Source of the DNA: Amanita rubescens
Taxonomy: Eukaryota; Basidiomycota; Agaricomycetes; Agaricales; Amanitaceae
Length of the DNA stretch: 64,000 nucleotides
Reading direction: 5' to 3'
Assembly (NCBI GenBank): GCA_015039365.1
Contig: WION01000245.1
Coordinates: 1 to 64,000, forward strand
Part shown: positions 1 to 37,280 of the stretch, in pieces
Layout: each line of letters opens with the position of its first letter
Position numbering within the stretch: position 1 is the first letter of the stretch
Notes under the pieces: generated by a model
Databases searched by the model: none
Told to the model about the DNA's origin: nothing
What the model saw: only the letters and a program-made list of their open reading frames with translations
Position numbers and translations under genes: made by a program

Positions 1-2
1 TC

Positions 3-1404
3 TCAAGCAGACTCAGCTTTCTCTATTTCTGCGCTCTCGGTTTGCTGCCGTTCAATGTGTGCCCAGTTCAGTTTCTTTCTCAACCACAGCGCAACCCACG
101 TTAAGCTCAAAAGCACAGGGACCTCGACCAGAGGTCCAATTGTCGCTGCGAGTGCTTGATCTGAGTTGACCCCAAATACGGCTATGGCTACCGCGATCGC
201 AAGTTCCTGTGATCAAGGTTGTTAGAAGCGAGCTGGTAAGACGGGAATAAGACAGACAAAATTATTGCTACCGGCTGTGAATGCCTGGACTACCGCCATT
301 TCGTACCCAAATATACCAGATGCCCCTTTTGTCAAATAATACATCAAGGCAAAAGCGGAAGTCCACATTATCAAGAAATAAAGGACCATGGGCACGAAAA
401 CCCTGAAAACTGGTCCTAAATTCTTAATAACATGGTGCCCTTGATATGCAAATAAGACCAAGATGGTGTAGAGCAAACCAAGTAACGAGAGTGTCGAGAA
501 TACAGGGAGAAAGCGCTCTTCAAAGAATTCTTTGCTTGTCGCTAACCGAACACCGTAACGGGTGATAATGCCAAGGACTAGTGGAATTCCAAGGTACTAC
601 AATTCGAGGTGTAAATTTAGTATCTTTGAAACTAAAACTTGAATAGCTCGTGACTTACTATAAGGACTGAGATCGCAACGCTGCCGTATGATACATGTAT
701 GCCATGCTGGTGCCCTATTACGTTGATAAACAGCAGAGCATAGGGTGAATAGAGGATGATTTGAAGAATCGAGTTTATGAAGACCAGTATGGCACAATAG
801 TTACTTTCCCCTTTTGCGAGCTGATTCCATATCAGAACCATGGCAATGCATCGCGCAAGTCCAACGAGGATGACGCCAGTGCGGTACGTTGGAAGGTCTG
901 GTAAACACGCCCAGGCTAATCCAAGCATTACCAATGGGCCGAAAAACCAGTTGAGTATCATCGAAATTCCGATATGTACCCAAATCCGCGATGAGGAAAA
1001 TATCTCCGGTAATTTCTCATATTGCACCTTCGCAAGGATAGGCCACATCATTACTATGAGGCCAATGGCAATCGCTAAAGCGGTAAGGTATAAGTGGGTT
1101 GATCAAGGGGACAAAAAATCATTAGCACTGACGGACGGATACGCTGTCGAAGCGGACAGTGTCGAACGCATGTTGTACGTTTGGGCAGAATTCGCCAATA
1201 ACAACCCCCACAATCATTACCACAATAATGAGCGGAGATAGAAGACGATCCTGAATGCTCAATCCGAGAAATATTCCTGCCACATCCAGTTCAGAAATGC
1301 GGTAGTAGTAGAATACGACTAGTATTGTACTTACCCCGACTCGGCATTAGCTCTTGTGTGGAATCAACTTGTTCGGAATTTCTTGTTCGACTTTCATAAT
1401 CCAT
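3..1404 (-). CDS. ACR3: Acr3-type arsenite efflux permease, 5 exons, intact
   Basis: Plasma-membrane (or vacuolar) As(III) extrusion carrier of the BART superfamily. The exons on the minus strand are 1404-1335, 1276-1133, 1074-659, 596-258 and 206-3. They sum to 1173 nt, giving 390 aa with phases that close exactly. Donors are GTAAGT, GTCAGT, GTAAGT and GTCTGT, and all acceptors are AG. The protein has about ten hydrophobic segments. Family hallmarks are visible: the GLARC segment with the conserved Cys (about residue 147) and the [18 protein letters not shown] segment with the conserved Glu (about residue 309). These two residues are known to be essential in characterised Acr3 proteins. The length (about 400 aa) is normal for the family. 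The ATG at 1404 opens a short polar N-terminus before the first TM. Upstream lies a tandem repeat (1479-1916). No arsenate reductase or regulator gene is adjacent. Family assignment is secure; substrate is inferred from the family. Confidence 0.93.
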
Positions 1405-1478
1405 TGGAGGCGGTAGAGAGACAGCGTGTGCAATTGAACACGTCAAAGTGTTGAGTTTATATAACTTGACCGAAAACC

Positions 1479-1916
1479 AAAATCAATTTGAATATCGATG
1501 TTACTATTTGAATATCTGCGTATGCCACGGCGGTATGTTATCGTAATTGCTGTCAGTAAATAGGATTTTTTTTGCTACACACCCTGGGGTATAGTCCTTG
1601 CGTAGGAGTCTGGACTTGACTTTTTCGCTTCACCGCTGAATCCACTGTGGCAGGGGGTTAGTGTGTGCGTGTGAAAGGAAATCAAATCAAAATCAATCTG
1701 AATATCGATCATCACGGTAGGCGGAACGTTATTCAGAATCAAGCTAGTACAACATTAAAGTAGCATATTGTCACACATCCTAAGGTACATTCTCTTGCTT
1801 AGACCCAAGTTTCGCCCAACCTCCGTTGAATCCGTCGTGGAACGTGTGCGTGTAAAAAAGGTTTAATCGAAATCAATTTCATTAACTGGAAAATCAAAAT
1901 CAATTTGAATATCGAT
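1479..1916. repeat. Imperfect tandem repeat, ~208 bp period, upstream of ACR3
   Basis: A 21 bp motif of the form AAAATCAATYTGAATATCGAT occurs at 1479-1499, 1689-1709 and 1896-1916, spaced 210 and 207 bp apart. The intervening sequence is also related: each unit contains a GAATCC..CTG/CGTGG stretch followed by GTGTGCGTGT just before the next motif. The array lies 75-512 bp upstream of the ACR3 start codon, so it may carry promoter elements, but no function can be shown from sequence. Confidence 0.7.
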
Positions 1917-2071
1917 TTTCGCATTACTGCAGGGTTACTAGTCCGCGGAACGTCGGCTCTGACCAGCAGATGATAGAATGAGAACATAGCTTATACAGGA
2001 ATTTATCAACCCTACCTATCAACTGGTATCACAGCAAAGTTACTAATCTTACACTCCGATAAAGAACGAGG

Positions 2072-2960
2072 TTATGCATAGTCCCACGGAATCTCATGCA
2101 CCCCAATAGAATAATCCATAGCCGCATCCCTACCCCCCCTGGATACCTGCCCTGAGCGACACGGCATCGTGATAGCCACCGCAACCTGAATACTCTTATG
2201 CGGAAGTGGCACCCTAGATTCTTCCTCTCCCCTGCCTTGCTGTTCGTCCTGGATCGCTCTTCTGACTGGCGTCCGCCGGTGGCAGCAACACATGCGCCGG
2301 TCCGTCATATGACGAGGAGCAGGAGAGGGTGCGGGGTTCGTCGTATCCCGTACACAACACGTCTCTTCCTGGGACACCACTGCCGCGATAGGCTGTCAGG
2401 CAAATGTTAGTGTGTGACCAAAGTAATGCACGGTGCTAGTATGTGCCGCGAGCAGCATCCGTTTATCATCGGACTAGTAGCCTAACCCCTGAAATAATGC
2501 TGACACTACTCACTGTGATATCATCCCAGCATAATGGGCGTTCCATGCGAGTTTCCACTCCGCAGGGCGTAGCGTGAAGATTCCACAGTTTCGGTTTGTC
2601 GCCGATTAGTGGTAGCTGAGGCATTCCTCCCCTCATGTGCCCCAGGTCGAGCCCTAACATATCAGCGAGAAATAGGTAGCGATCTTCTCTCGTTTCAGAA
2701 TCCGTCTGCTGCTCCATCCCTTGACCACGATGTCGATGACGAGCAGCATACATCCTCCGCCCGAATATTGAAAGCATCGTGAAGGACAAACCAAAAATAG
2801 CGAGAGACACGACGAGCGCGGGCGAAGTCAAGCCGGTGTCCTCGCCCGTGTTACCGTTGGCTCTGATTCCGACGTCGACTCTCAGCCCCATCGCGGTACC
2901 ATCCGTTCCCTGGGAAGCGCTGGAGATTCGAGTTGGCCATAGAAGTGGGACCGGGGCCAT
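2072..2960 (-). CDS. Orphan single-TM protein, 2 exons
   Basis: I do not recognise a named family. Exon 1 is 2960-2514 and exon 2 is 2392-2072. The donor is GTGAGT, and the acceptor GACAG is preceded by a CTAAC branch site. The joined frame gives 255 aa. The N-terminal ~50 residues are polar and a single hydrophobic helix lies at about residues 47-65 (ALVVSLAIFGLSFTMLSIF), followed by a basic stretch (GRRMYAARHRHR), which suggests a type of signal-anchor topology. The C-terminal exon ends with a V-A-V-A-I-T-M-P motif and a short segment ending IPWDYA. I have seen this general layout (TM, basic stretch, then a small ...MP... domain) in basidiomycete hypothetical proteins. Splicing is well supported; function is unknown. 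Confidence 0.6.
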
Positions 2961-3745
2961 TTTCGATTATTTGTTTTAGCTGGCGGTGAGTGCTTGAGAA
3001 GTAGCAATAATTGAAGTGCTTAATTGAATTATGACGTACACGACCATGGGCTATGCATATTTAGGAAACTCGTGATGTGAAGGCCTTGCCATGTGTGACC
3101 ACCATCATGAATATATACTTGGCCTTTCTAGCTGTGTACCTTGAACCCTTAAATTTAGGTTAACGAATTTCACACACCATTGAATGATACACAAAGGCAA
3201 TCCACCTTTTTAAGCAACGTATAGAGATACTAGTACAAGTTTAAGGGGAGGGCTTGTTTCGCATTGGTATCTTTTGAACCCGCACGAACTGTCCAGAATC
3301 GAGCGATATAGCGCCTCAGGCCTGAGGATGGGCTCAAACTGGAGAACGCCCTTCTGGGGAGAAAACGGGTGAGATAATCTCGGCTATCTCTCTTCGTATG
3401 AGGTATTACAACCAAAGATCAGCCCGAGACAAAGCTTTTCTTGATGGGAAACGCGGTGAGTCCGTTGCAGACTTGGGCAGCTAGCGGGAGCAGACGACTT
3501 GCAATTAGTTTTTTGGCGGGCATAACGACACGTGACATTGACAGCCTACCTCGATGGGTCAAGCTAAGAAGGAAAAAAAGAGCTCCATTTGATGCGAGGA
3601 AAAGTAGTGAAATACAATACAATTTTTCTTTCTTTCTGAACAAATACATCTCCGATATATGCACGGAATTTCAAACAAAAGATATACACTGTCTGGAAAA
3701 ACACATCATCGCGTCTACTTCAAGAAAAAAGGGAGTCAAACGAAT
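2961..3745. other. Intergenic, no supported gene
   Basis: I see only short open frames without recognisable domains, and no RNA gene or repeat. Confidence 0.4.
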
Positions 3746-4519
3746 CTATGTCTTGAATATACGCAAAAGTCGCGCCTTGGTGACAATCCTCGTTCGGCAA
3801 AGCGGTCATTCACGAGAAGAAGCCATAACGAGATCAGAGCATTCCCGACACATGGCGAGATGTCTAGTAGAAGTTGTCGTTTGAACCAAAAAAAAATCAA
3901 AAGCACAAAAGAATGCGCAACGTACCCAGAGTCCACAATCGCAATATTAGCTTCATCGTCTTGACATACGACGCATAACCCGTTACGACCAGTATACGAT
4001 GTCTTTCCGGGTGGAGAACGACCCACCACCGACGCAAGACGAAGAGGTGGCGAGGACGACGATCCAAAGTGTAAATGTGGCGGCGAGGCGCCCTCTCTTT
4101 CCTCCTTATTATGATCAGCAACGCCTTCCTCATCCTCGCGTTCATGTCCATGCTCATGCTGTTCCGTACGTTCGCCCTCCACTTTCTGCTGCATGCTCTC
4201 TCTTTCCGCTCCCCTCATTTGCTCCCTAAACATCTCCTCCTCTTCCTCGTTCGCCCGCCTCGCTCGTTCCCTTACCGCCTTCTCATTCTCAACGAGCAGT
4301 AACACCCGTTCGACCAAATCGCTCTTTTCGAGTGCCATAGTTGCATTGACGTTAACGTGGTTGGAGAATAAGAGGGCTTTAAGGGACGAGACGGAGAGGG
4401 ATCGAATATCTTCTGGTTCCATAGAGAGGAGAGCATCTAGAGTAGGCGGGGTCGATTGGCGTTGTGATTGGGGTCGAGTTTGTGTGTTTGCACTTTGAGA
4501 AGACGGGTTATCTTCCTCA
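3746..4519 (-). pseudogene. 5'-truncated RING-type E3 ligase gene with two lost zinc ligands
   Basis: This is the C-terminal part of a RING E3 of the RNF34/CARP-like layout: a SAP-like helix pair (EPEDIRSLSVSSLKALLF...), a Glu/Arg-rich coiled coil, then a C3HC4 RING. Exon 1 ends at 3926 (donor GTACGT) and exon 2 starts at 3863. Joined, the RING reads C-V-V-C ... D-S-G-H-L-A-M-C-R-E-C ... R-E-stop-P-L-C. The third ligand is Ser (TCT) where Cys (TGT) is expected, and the seventh ligand codon is TGA at 3806-3808 where TGC is expected. Past the TGA the frame stays open to TAG at 3746-3748. The N-terminus expected for the family (a FYVE-like finger) is missing because sequence upstream of about 4520 is transporter DNA (T1b). 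Truncation plus two ligand losses makes this a pseudogene. Confidence 0.72.
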
Positions 4520-5625
4520 TCAGACACGTGCTTGGCAATCAAACGAAGTCGCCGAGCCTGCGATTGAGAAAGTCGCTTTGATAACTTCACCAGATGCCCG
4601 CATTCCAAGGCACGCCACGGCTAGAGTAGCCAAACCAATCACCAGATTGAAGAGTTTGAACAATGGCGGTACCATGATCAACCGAAAAGTCCCTGTAGAC
4701 ACGTTAAATAAAACGGTTTGCCACCACGCGAAAGATGTGTTGACGCTTACTCTCTTCCGGCGAGTGTATCACGGACGGACCATCTTCACTGGCGGCGTCA
4801 GTTAAAACATTGCATCTGAGCAAAAGCAACGGTGGGAAAACTGTACAACGGCGGCTGCAGCAATGGCGAACGTTGGAAAGGGGTTATTAACGCTTATACT
4901 AAATGTATTGGTTGGTACAAACCAACCAGTAAGAGAGTACCAAAACTGAATTGAGGTGCGCGTTAGCGTTGCACAATGGAGCCACCCGTGACTCTGGCGT
5001 ACCTGCCCAGAAAACCCTTCCTTTGACACTTGATAAGCGAGACCACCAAGGCCTTCAATGGAGTTGATGTCAAGGACCTTGGTTGAGACATGGCTGCCCC
5101 TGAGCGGCAGCGGTAATACCCGTAACGAGGGATATAACGTTTTCTAGGGCGTTGACGTTATAAAAGATTATTGGCTCACCGACTGTCTGCGATGAATACT
5201 AACTATTTCAATAAACAGCATCATGGCACCTCCATATGCAAGAATCTTTTCAGGGATGGAGAAGGGATAAAGGCGCTGACTCACTGATAAATAAGAGAAC
5301 GAGGCTGGGAACCCGTCCAACTTGCGAGACGGCATCCGGAATTTTGAAAGGCCCGAAAATATCGACGATGATGTCACTTACCCGCAGCGCACAAGAAGCG
5401 TTTGCGCGCTCAATTGCCTGCTCCATCAGAGGTAGAAGGTGGATCCACCTTTACCAGCACAGTGACACCGGAAATCCAGTTCCTTTTTTCGTTCGATCTT
5501 CGGAGGAGGCTTGTCGACTCATGGCATCATCACCTTGTCGCTCCAATGCGGCATAGATGTACGAAGACCACTTCTTGTTTGGGTAAACTAGTTGTAGAAT
5601 CCCTTTTGCTTGGAAGATTGCTGCA
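4520..5625 (-). pseudogene. T1b: decayed, internally deleted amino acid transporter copy
   Basis: A relic of the neighbouring AAAP transporter T1. Recognisable in order on the minus strand are the N-terminal tail (KQEVVF, then AALERQ; about 5625-5500), a piece of the first TM (DI..GPFK near 5360), the AYGGAM segment near 5235, an exon-12-like block with two gaps (near 5150-5040), and the C-terminal block (FNLVIGLATLAVACLG..., ending at 4520). The start codon is gone, exons 2-6 and 9-11 are absent, and several stops and shifts interrupt what is left. Its 3' end abuts the truncated RING gene. Confidence 0.8.
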
Positions 5626-8098
5626 TTGCAGTCGCAGTGGTGGGAAAGAGCTGATAGACAACACGAATAGTATACGGCACGAAAGCATAGCAAGCATCAT
5701 CATCATTATAAGGAACCTGATGTTCATTATCAAACAGGTGCTTGGCACCCAAATGAAGGTCGCCGCGCCCGCAATCGCAAAGGTCGCTTTAATAGCTTCA
5801 CCAGCTCCCCAGATTCCAAGACACGCTGCACTCAGACATGACAAACCGATCAACAGATTGAATAACTTGAAGAGTTTGCGGTACCATGATCCACCAAAGA
5901 GCCCCTGTAGTTGTAAGTTAAAACCCAAACAAACCACACTGGCGCTTACTCTCTTCCAGCGAGACCAATTTCTCCATGTATCAATCCTACCTTTGCTCCC
6001 CCCGCCAGGTGTGTGTGGGCGATCTTCACTGGCGCCGTCGGTCATAACGAGAAATCCGAACATGAATAAAGGCGGGAAGGTGTATGAAAACTGTACAACG
6101 GCGACCGCGGCAATGAGACCATTTATGGTTTGGACTTGAGGAATGGCAGCTCCAATGACGAACGCTGGAATAGACGTGAATAGTGTTTGTAAATATGATG
6201 GTTGGTACGAACCAATTGACCAATAGCAGAATACCAGGACTTGAAGTGTAAGTCAGCAATGCCCTATCACGAGTCTCGTAACTACGTACTTCCCCAGGTA
6301 ATCCTTCCCTTTGGAGTCATCAAGCGAGGACCGCCAAAGCCCTCGACAAAGTTGATGTAGAGGACCTTGGTTGAGACATGGCTGAACAGACCACCCGCGA
6401 TAAGACCCGTAACGAGAGATATAGCATTTCCTAGAGTTGCCGACGTCACGGAGTAAAATACTCCAGAAATGATAGATGACTAACCGACTGTCTGCCATGT
6501 ATACTTGCTGACGCCTTGGTACGCTAATGGTAGCGTAAATTGTCCTTGGAATCCCTGTAAACGGCGTTTCATGACAAGGCTTTCCTATAAGCACCTAGGA
6601 CGTACGTAAACGAAGCAACCAAATAGCACATAAGCAATGAAGATGAGTATTTGTGCTAAGGCCTTCGAAAGCGGAATAGTGTTGTCTGTCAGATTTTGAC
6701 ACAGGTCAATAATAGAAGGGACAAACAAGGCCTTTCCAGAAATCCATTGGGCGCCGCATCTCCGCCATCTATTAAGTTTTATAATAGATCGTCAACGGTG
6801 AGTCGATTGACGTAGAAGGATTAGACTGACTATTTCAACGAACAACATAGCGCCGCCGTAAGCGAGAATCTAGATTAAGATAAGTATGTCATGACGCATG
6901 AGTACTAATTTAGCAATCACGGACCATATTCATCATGCCGTTGACCTGTGTCATAAGCAGTGAGTGGTTCAGCTCCAACAGGCTGATGATGTGCCCAACT
7001 CACCCTGTAATAGAGTGGTAGATTGACGAACAACTCTGTTACAACAGGCCCTTCGGGGACACCTAACGACGTCAACGCAGCACCAAAATTGGGCGGGCTA
7101 TGAGCGACGAAGCCCATGACCATGAATATAATGGCCAAATTAAGCCTGCGAGCCAATGGTTAATTAGCTGCCAGTTTCACGCTAGAATCAACATACCACA
7201 CGCAAAAGTTGGCGAGGAAGCTGTAACCCTGTATAAACACATCAAGTTTTTTCCAACCGTTTACGTTGGTAGCTTACGCTAAGCGTCCGCATTTGTCCAA
7301 TCATTGAACCGACTATTGGGAAGATAACGATGCAGACTGAGAAGCATAGCTGCACGTTCGTTAGATTGCTTCGCATGCAGCGCCCATCTGACTTACTGTC
7401 CCTTTGGACATTTGCGACAACGCTTGCCCATTCATAAGACAAACAATGGCGACCTGTGAGACGTCAGACATACAAACAGGAAGTAATCACGCGTGCTGAG
7501 CACTAACAATGACGACCAGCTGTAATGTTTGCAAAAAGGTGCAAACGTATCGTGCAACTTTGCCATAAATTCGGTCTGCAAGATCGCCGTACGTTTTGAG
7601 CGGATATCTGAGAGAATCAAGTCTGAGGAACAACATCCAGAGCATTAATCCTCCGTAAAAGGCAAAGATTGCCACTAAGTAAAAAGACGTCAATAGATAT
7701 TGAGGAATGAATGAATGCACTGAACTGAAGAAGTAAAGGATGATGCCGGGAACCCATCCGAGTTGCGAGACGGCATATGGAGCGCTGAATGGTCCAAGGA
7801 TATCGGTGGTGATTAAGTAAAATGCGGCTGTCCATGAAGTTATTCGCATTGCGCGAGAAGCGTTTGCACGCTCAATTTCATCTTCGGTCATAGGGGGAAG
7901 CTCTGATAGATCGGCTTTCGTGTCCGTCACCGCCACTACTGCGGAAAACCAAACCTTTTTCTCATTTTCAGAACTTTTGGGCGAGCTTTGCCGACCGATA
8001 ACCTCTTCTTCTTGTCGCTGCAATGCAGCATAATAGAGGTAGTCCTCGAAGACTACTTCTTGCCTGGGTAGATCAGATGAGGAATCTTTGGAGTCCAT
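5530..8098 (-). CDS. T1: AAAP-family amino acid transporter, 15 exons, C-terminal frameshift
   Basis: An integral membrane amino acid permease of the Aa_trans/AAAP superfamily. The exons on the minus strand are 8098-7726, 7674-7508, 7453-7397, 7350-7279, 7228-7197, 7145-7004, 6945-6925, 6869-6831, 6768-6727, 6662-6606, 6554-6485, 6430-6290, 6239-6213, 6164-5950 and 5904-onward. All phases agree through exon 14 (485 codons). Recognisable blocks are a cytosolic N-tail (QEVVFEDYLYYAALQRQ), the first TM (TDILGPFSAPYAVSQLGW), FLRLDSLRYPLKTYGD, GFVAHSPPNF, AYGGAMLF and the terminal IKATFAIAGAA. In exon 15 one extra base near the end, relative to the sibling copies, shifts the frame. The sibling-like stop at 5730 is missed and translation would run to 5530 through T1b DNA (609 aa instead of 542). 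Substrate unknown. Confidence 0.82.
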
Positions 8099-10639
8099 CT
8101 TGTCCGCTATCTGAGCAGTAGCGAGAGGCTGAAGGGGCGGGGATGCAAAGCATCGATAGGATGACCTATATGTATGGGTCAATGGACACGCTGCATGTAA
8201 CGTATAAACTTACTCTCCAGATCCCCATCAGGCAAATGTCACCTCCATTGTCCTGATTCAGGTTGGCCTGCTCAGGTGCCTCATGGCTAAGCGCCTCAAC
8301 GTCTCCCCTGCCACACGCTAGCAGCTTTAATCGAGAATGAGTCGTGCTTGGTTCTACCATACGGTTGCAAGGTATACAAGCTCTATCTGAAAAGGTCTGA
8401 ATTGTGAATCGATCTTCATTCGTCACGTCGCCGCCGTCATCCGAGATGATGCCTGAGAAGATGTTGTATTGACAGAGAAAACGTGAACATGCCAAAAACG
8501 GAACGCGAACAAATCGGTTCAAAAAAGGAACTGTTGAACGTTGAGCACCTGATCTGACAGAATTTTTCTCAAATAACAGTCGCATATTGAAGAAGTGTCC
8601 TTTATCGCACAGTGCGCTCAACGCCTCCCACACCCTATCATACGGCGCCCTGTGAGCAGTACGTGTATTCAATGTAGAGTGCAAGCATACTGCTCAGAAG
8701 TACCGGCCACTCGGTAGAAAGAAGCTTCGGCGGGCGGCATTTGATTTGCAAAGAAACTTTGATCACATTGGAACCACGAACTCCACTCTACCTTTCCACT
8801 GATGTTCCACGGGGCCGAACGAGCTCGGAAGGGCCTCAAGTCCGCACAAGGCGCACTTTTACTAAGCTGCGCGTCCGAGTTGGAGCTTATGAAATAGCGA
8901 TCCAAAACCGGTACGGCCAGTTAATGGTACCCGTTTGAATCGGCACATACATATCAGTGGGGCTGAATCGTGGGTGCCGGTGAAGATATAGCTGGCCTGA
9001 GATTCCGATATATGACTTACTACTTTCGGTATTTATCTTTATGTTCGTGATATACTCATGGCGCTTGATACCACCCTACAAGTGGTAATGATATTTTGGG
9101 TTGTTCCAGCCAGATTAGAGACTTGCGCCTTGAAATCCATTTGCGCCGGTCTAAATCCGTTAATCTCCGCCTTAGTGATCGAAAGGTGAAAGCGAATTAG
9201 TCTTCTCTAGCCAAAGTTGCTGAGGGTAGGTTACACCGAGCGTGACAAGACTCCATGAACTTTATTGAGACAAGCCACAGAGCGCTGAGGCCAAAATATT
9301 CAACCGCCAGGGGCAACATCTGTTGGCTGTTTGGTTGGCTGGGGACGGATAAATTAGGAAAGAATCTGTTCTGATGCACCGCCGAAACGTGTCAGGAACC
9401 AACGGAGAGAGGGAAATTGATCACCGAGACACACTGCGAGAACCAGGAACGTGTACGTCGCGTGCCATGTGCGTATAACCATAAATGAGAGTGAACGGAA
9501 AGCCTGGTTTATGATCGATCAAAATTCGCAAAAGGCTCCTCATGTACCTTGTGGTATGATGCGTCCGAGATCCTCGTCAACTTTACGAATAGGCACAGGA
9601 ACAGAATGATATCTGAGTTGGCATAAGGACCTACAGATAAGGCGGCGATAGCGGATGTGCGCGCGTATCCGGTAAGACCAGCTTTCTAGGCTCAGGAAAT
9701 CAACCCATAAAAAGCGTTGTAGACAACTTGATCATGGAAGGGCGATGACGACACTATGACCTGTATGATGTCTGACATGTCCGCAGATGACGGTTGCTTG
9801 CGTGTATGCATAGAGTCAAATCGCCGAAGTGCAAGTCTTGCACATGGGACAGGCAGGTATAAGTTTGGTTGATCTCCTCTAAGCAGTTCGCAATGTTGCA
9901 ATGCCAGGTTTGATATGGGGGGCCGAGTGAGGTAGACAGCGGAGCAACAGGGTGTCAGGTATCTAGAGGGTCCGATTGGAGAGGGTAAAGTTAGAAGGTG
10001 AGCCAAAGGTGAGCGCTAGCGCTGGTACACATGCAGATTGAGTTCCCTCAACGATACGTCAGGAACAGTAACAATTTGAATTGAAAACGGTTTGCCAATG
10101 AGGATATCAATAGCTGGGAGCAAGATCGTGCAGCGAGAAGACGCGCAGCTCGGAGTAAAGAAATCGATGGTCACTCGACAGTGCCAAGCAAACGTGACCG
10201 CACTCACTCTTTTACGTCACTTGCGAATCGGAATTGGGTATGTGATCACCGAATCGATACGGGGCAAGCAAGAAGCGTTATGATGCGACATATGAGTGAC
10301 GTTCTCAGATCCGGCAAACCAGGAGGAACCACGTAATCAAGAGCTAGGTAAGCTCCGAGTCTCACGGATTCCCTGAGCCACAATGACCCAACGTGGCAGG
10401 TTGTATGTGGCAGTTGAGGGAATCAAGCAATTTTGTATCTGACAGTGTTCGGCACGACACAAGTTAGTGACTTATTTTCAACTGAGTTGAAAAAAATGGT
10501 TGATTAAAATGGTTAGCCCATTTTCCTCGCAAATGTTAAACTGCCCCAAAAGTATGCTGATTTGTACCTGAGGCATGTACATGAGGGGCCATATCGCTCA
10601 TGGCCGAATCAGTTGTGCAGTTTGTAATCTGTGGTCAAT
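8099..10639. other. Intergenic, 2.5 kb, no supported gene
   Basis: This lies upstream of T1. It holds several short open frames, the longest about 170 codons, but none has a recognisable domain, family resemblance or convincing splice structure. No tRNA or repeat was noticed. Confidence 0.4.
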
Positions 10640-11062
10640 ACTAGGGATCAACGTACTGATTATTGATATTGTCTAGATTCGCTCAAACGTGCATAAATGC
10701 CCAATCGAATGACGGCTGATCAATCGCGAATGAACGTGGCGTATATCGTCGGGACTCGGACGACTCAGATAGTCTATCAGGACTCTCGTGGTCCCGGCGG
10801 ACTAAGAATCGCTCTCGATATATCCGTAAGCCTACTCTGCTGTCTATGGAAAGCTCTTCTAGATCACGTATTAGTCCCAATTCCAGCTACTGATGCACTT
10901 GCGCGCTAAAGTTGACAGAACTATATCATCATCTGGGAACACCTGCCGAAAAGGCCCAGGTTCTGGTCCCCCAGAAAAAGAATCGTGCAATATCTTAACG
11001 AAGTTATCTAAGTACATCAGTCATATTCAAAAGTGAAATTGGGGCTTCTGTGGGGCTCTACA

Positions 11063-11822
11063 TTACGCAGGTGGTGTGCAACCAAAAGAGGTTGCTGCCC
11101 CTGCAATCGCAAACGTCGCTTTGATTGCTTCACCAGCTCCCCACATTCTGAGGCATGCGGTGGCAAGGCCCGCTAAGCCAAGTGCTAGGTTGAAGAATTT
11201 AAATAAAGTGGCAGGCCACGGTGAACGCAAGTTGGTTTGTCATCAGCAAATGAAATATGCTCAAAGCTTACTCTTTTCCAGCGAGAACAATCTCTCCACA
11301 TATCGATCCGGCCCCTCCCCCGCTTCTGGGAACGTGGGGGTGATCTCCACTAGCGGCGTCCACTATAACGTGATATCCGAAAATGAGGAGGGGAGGAAAG
11401 GTATATGTGAATTGCATAATAACAATTGCACCGATCAGGCCAGTGATGGTTTCAACTTGAGGGATAGCAGATCCAATGATAAATGCTCGAAGGAAGAAGT
11501 TGGTCCCGGTTATAAATGTGATATTCGGTACGAATCAATTGACCAGTAAAAGAACACAATGACTAAAAGCATATATTGATATTGTTTGCAGGAAGCTTGA
11601 CAACGGCTCACTTGTCCAAAAGATCCTCCCATTCCTAGTCATAAAGTGAGGACCGTTGAACACGCCCTCGATGACATTCACGTAGAAGACCTTAATCCCG
11701 GTATTTCCGTACAGGCCGGCAGCAATAGTACCCGTAATGACGGCAAGGACATTTCCTAGCAATATGTCACAACGGGGAACACGTCGAATGAAGAGCCATT
11801 TTCTGACCTACCGGTGCGATAT
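11063..11822 (-). pseudogene. T2b: 3' half-copy of an amino acid transporter
   Basis: It starts within the intron before the exon encoding GNVLAVITGTIAAGLYGN (exon 12 of T1/T2) and runs to a normal-looking C-terminus (AGAATSFGCTPPA, stop at 11063-11065). No promoter or 5' exons are present. The donor of the short intron corresponding to the 46-47 nt intron 13 of T1/T2 reads GATTCG instead of GGTTCG, so the GT is lost. This is consistent with an unexpressed relic. Confidence 0.75.
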
Positions 11823-12349
11823 TTGCCAAGTTCTCAATTGTACGGTTTGCGCGATGTATAGTCTCCCTATGGGGTTCAGCAACGCAATGATTGTTGACGC
11901 TGTCTAGTCAGCCCAAACGGCGTGCGCGAAGGCGTTCTCAGCAGCATGGACTGCCCAGTGCATCCCGAATAACACTGGCTGCTCAATCACGCCCTACCAG
12001 CTTGGATAGGCTATCGGGACCTCTAGTAATCCTAACAGATCCTAGCGGACCAAGGGAGAAGGGTCGTAGTAGGAAAGATATGCCCTTAAGCCTTCTATCT
12101 TTGTTATCTGTGGTTGGCAGTTCTCCTAGATCAATTAATGATCCCAGTTCCTGTTACCGGCGTACTTGCCAGCTGATACCAATCTTTGCCGGGCCGAAGT
12201 TGAAAAACCTTGTCACCGTCGGATAACGTCCGTCAAACTCTGGTCCCAAAAACATGTATACAGGTTACACAAAATATCAAAACAAAGTTATCTTACGTCC
12301 ATTATATCCAAAAGCGACGCGGCCTGTAAAGCTTCTGAAGTGTTCCACA

Positions 12350-37280
<24,931 letters not shown>

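Noticed and set aside
840..1241. 133-codon plus-strand frame antisense to ACR3
   Set aside because: It lies opposite three verified ACR3 exons and introns and has no family features.
3806..3808. Selenocysteine reading of the TGA in the RING gene
   Set aside because: The same RING has already lost another ligand and its 5' half, and selenocysteine use is not known in dikaryotic fungi.
8166..8684. 172-codon minus-strand frame upstream of T1
   Set aside because: No domain, compositional bias or splice sites, and it overlaps the expected T1 promoter.
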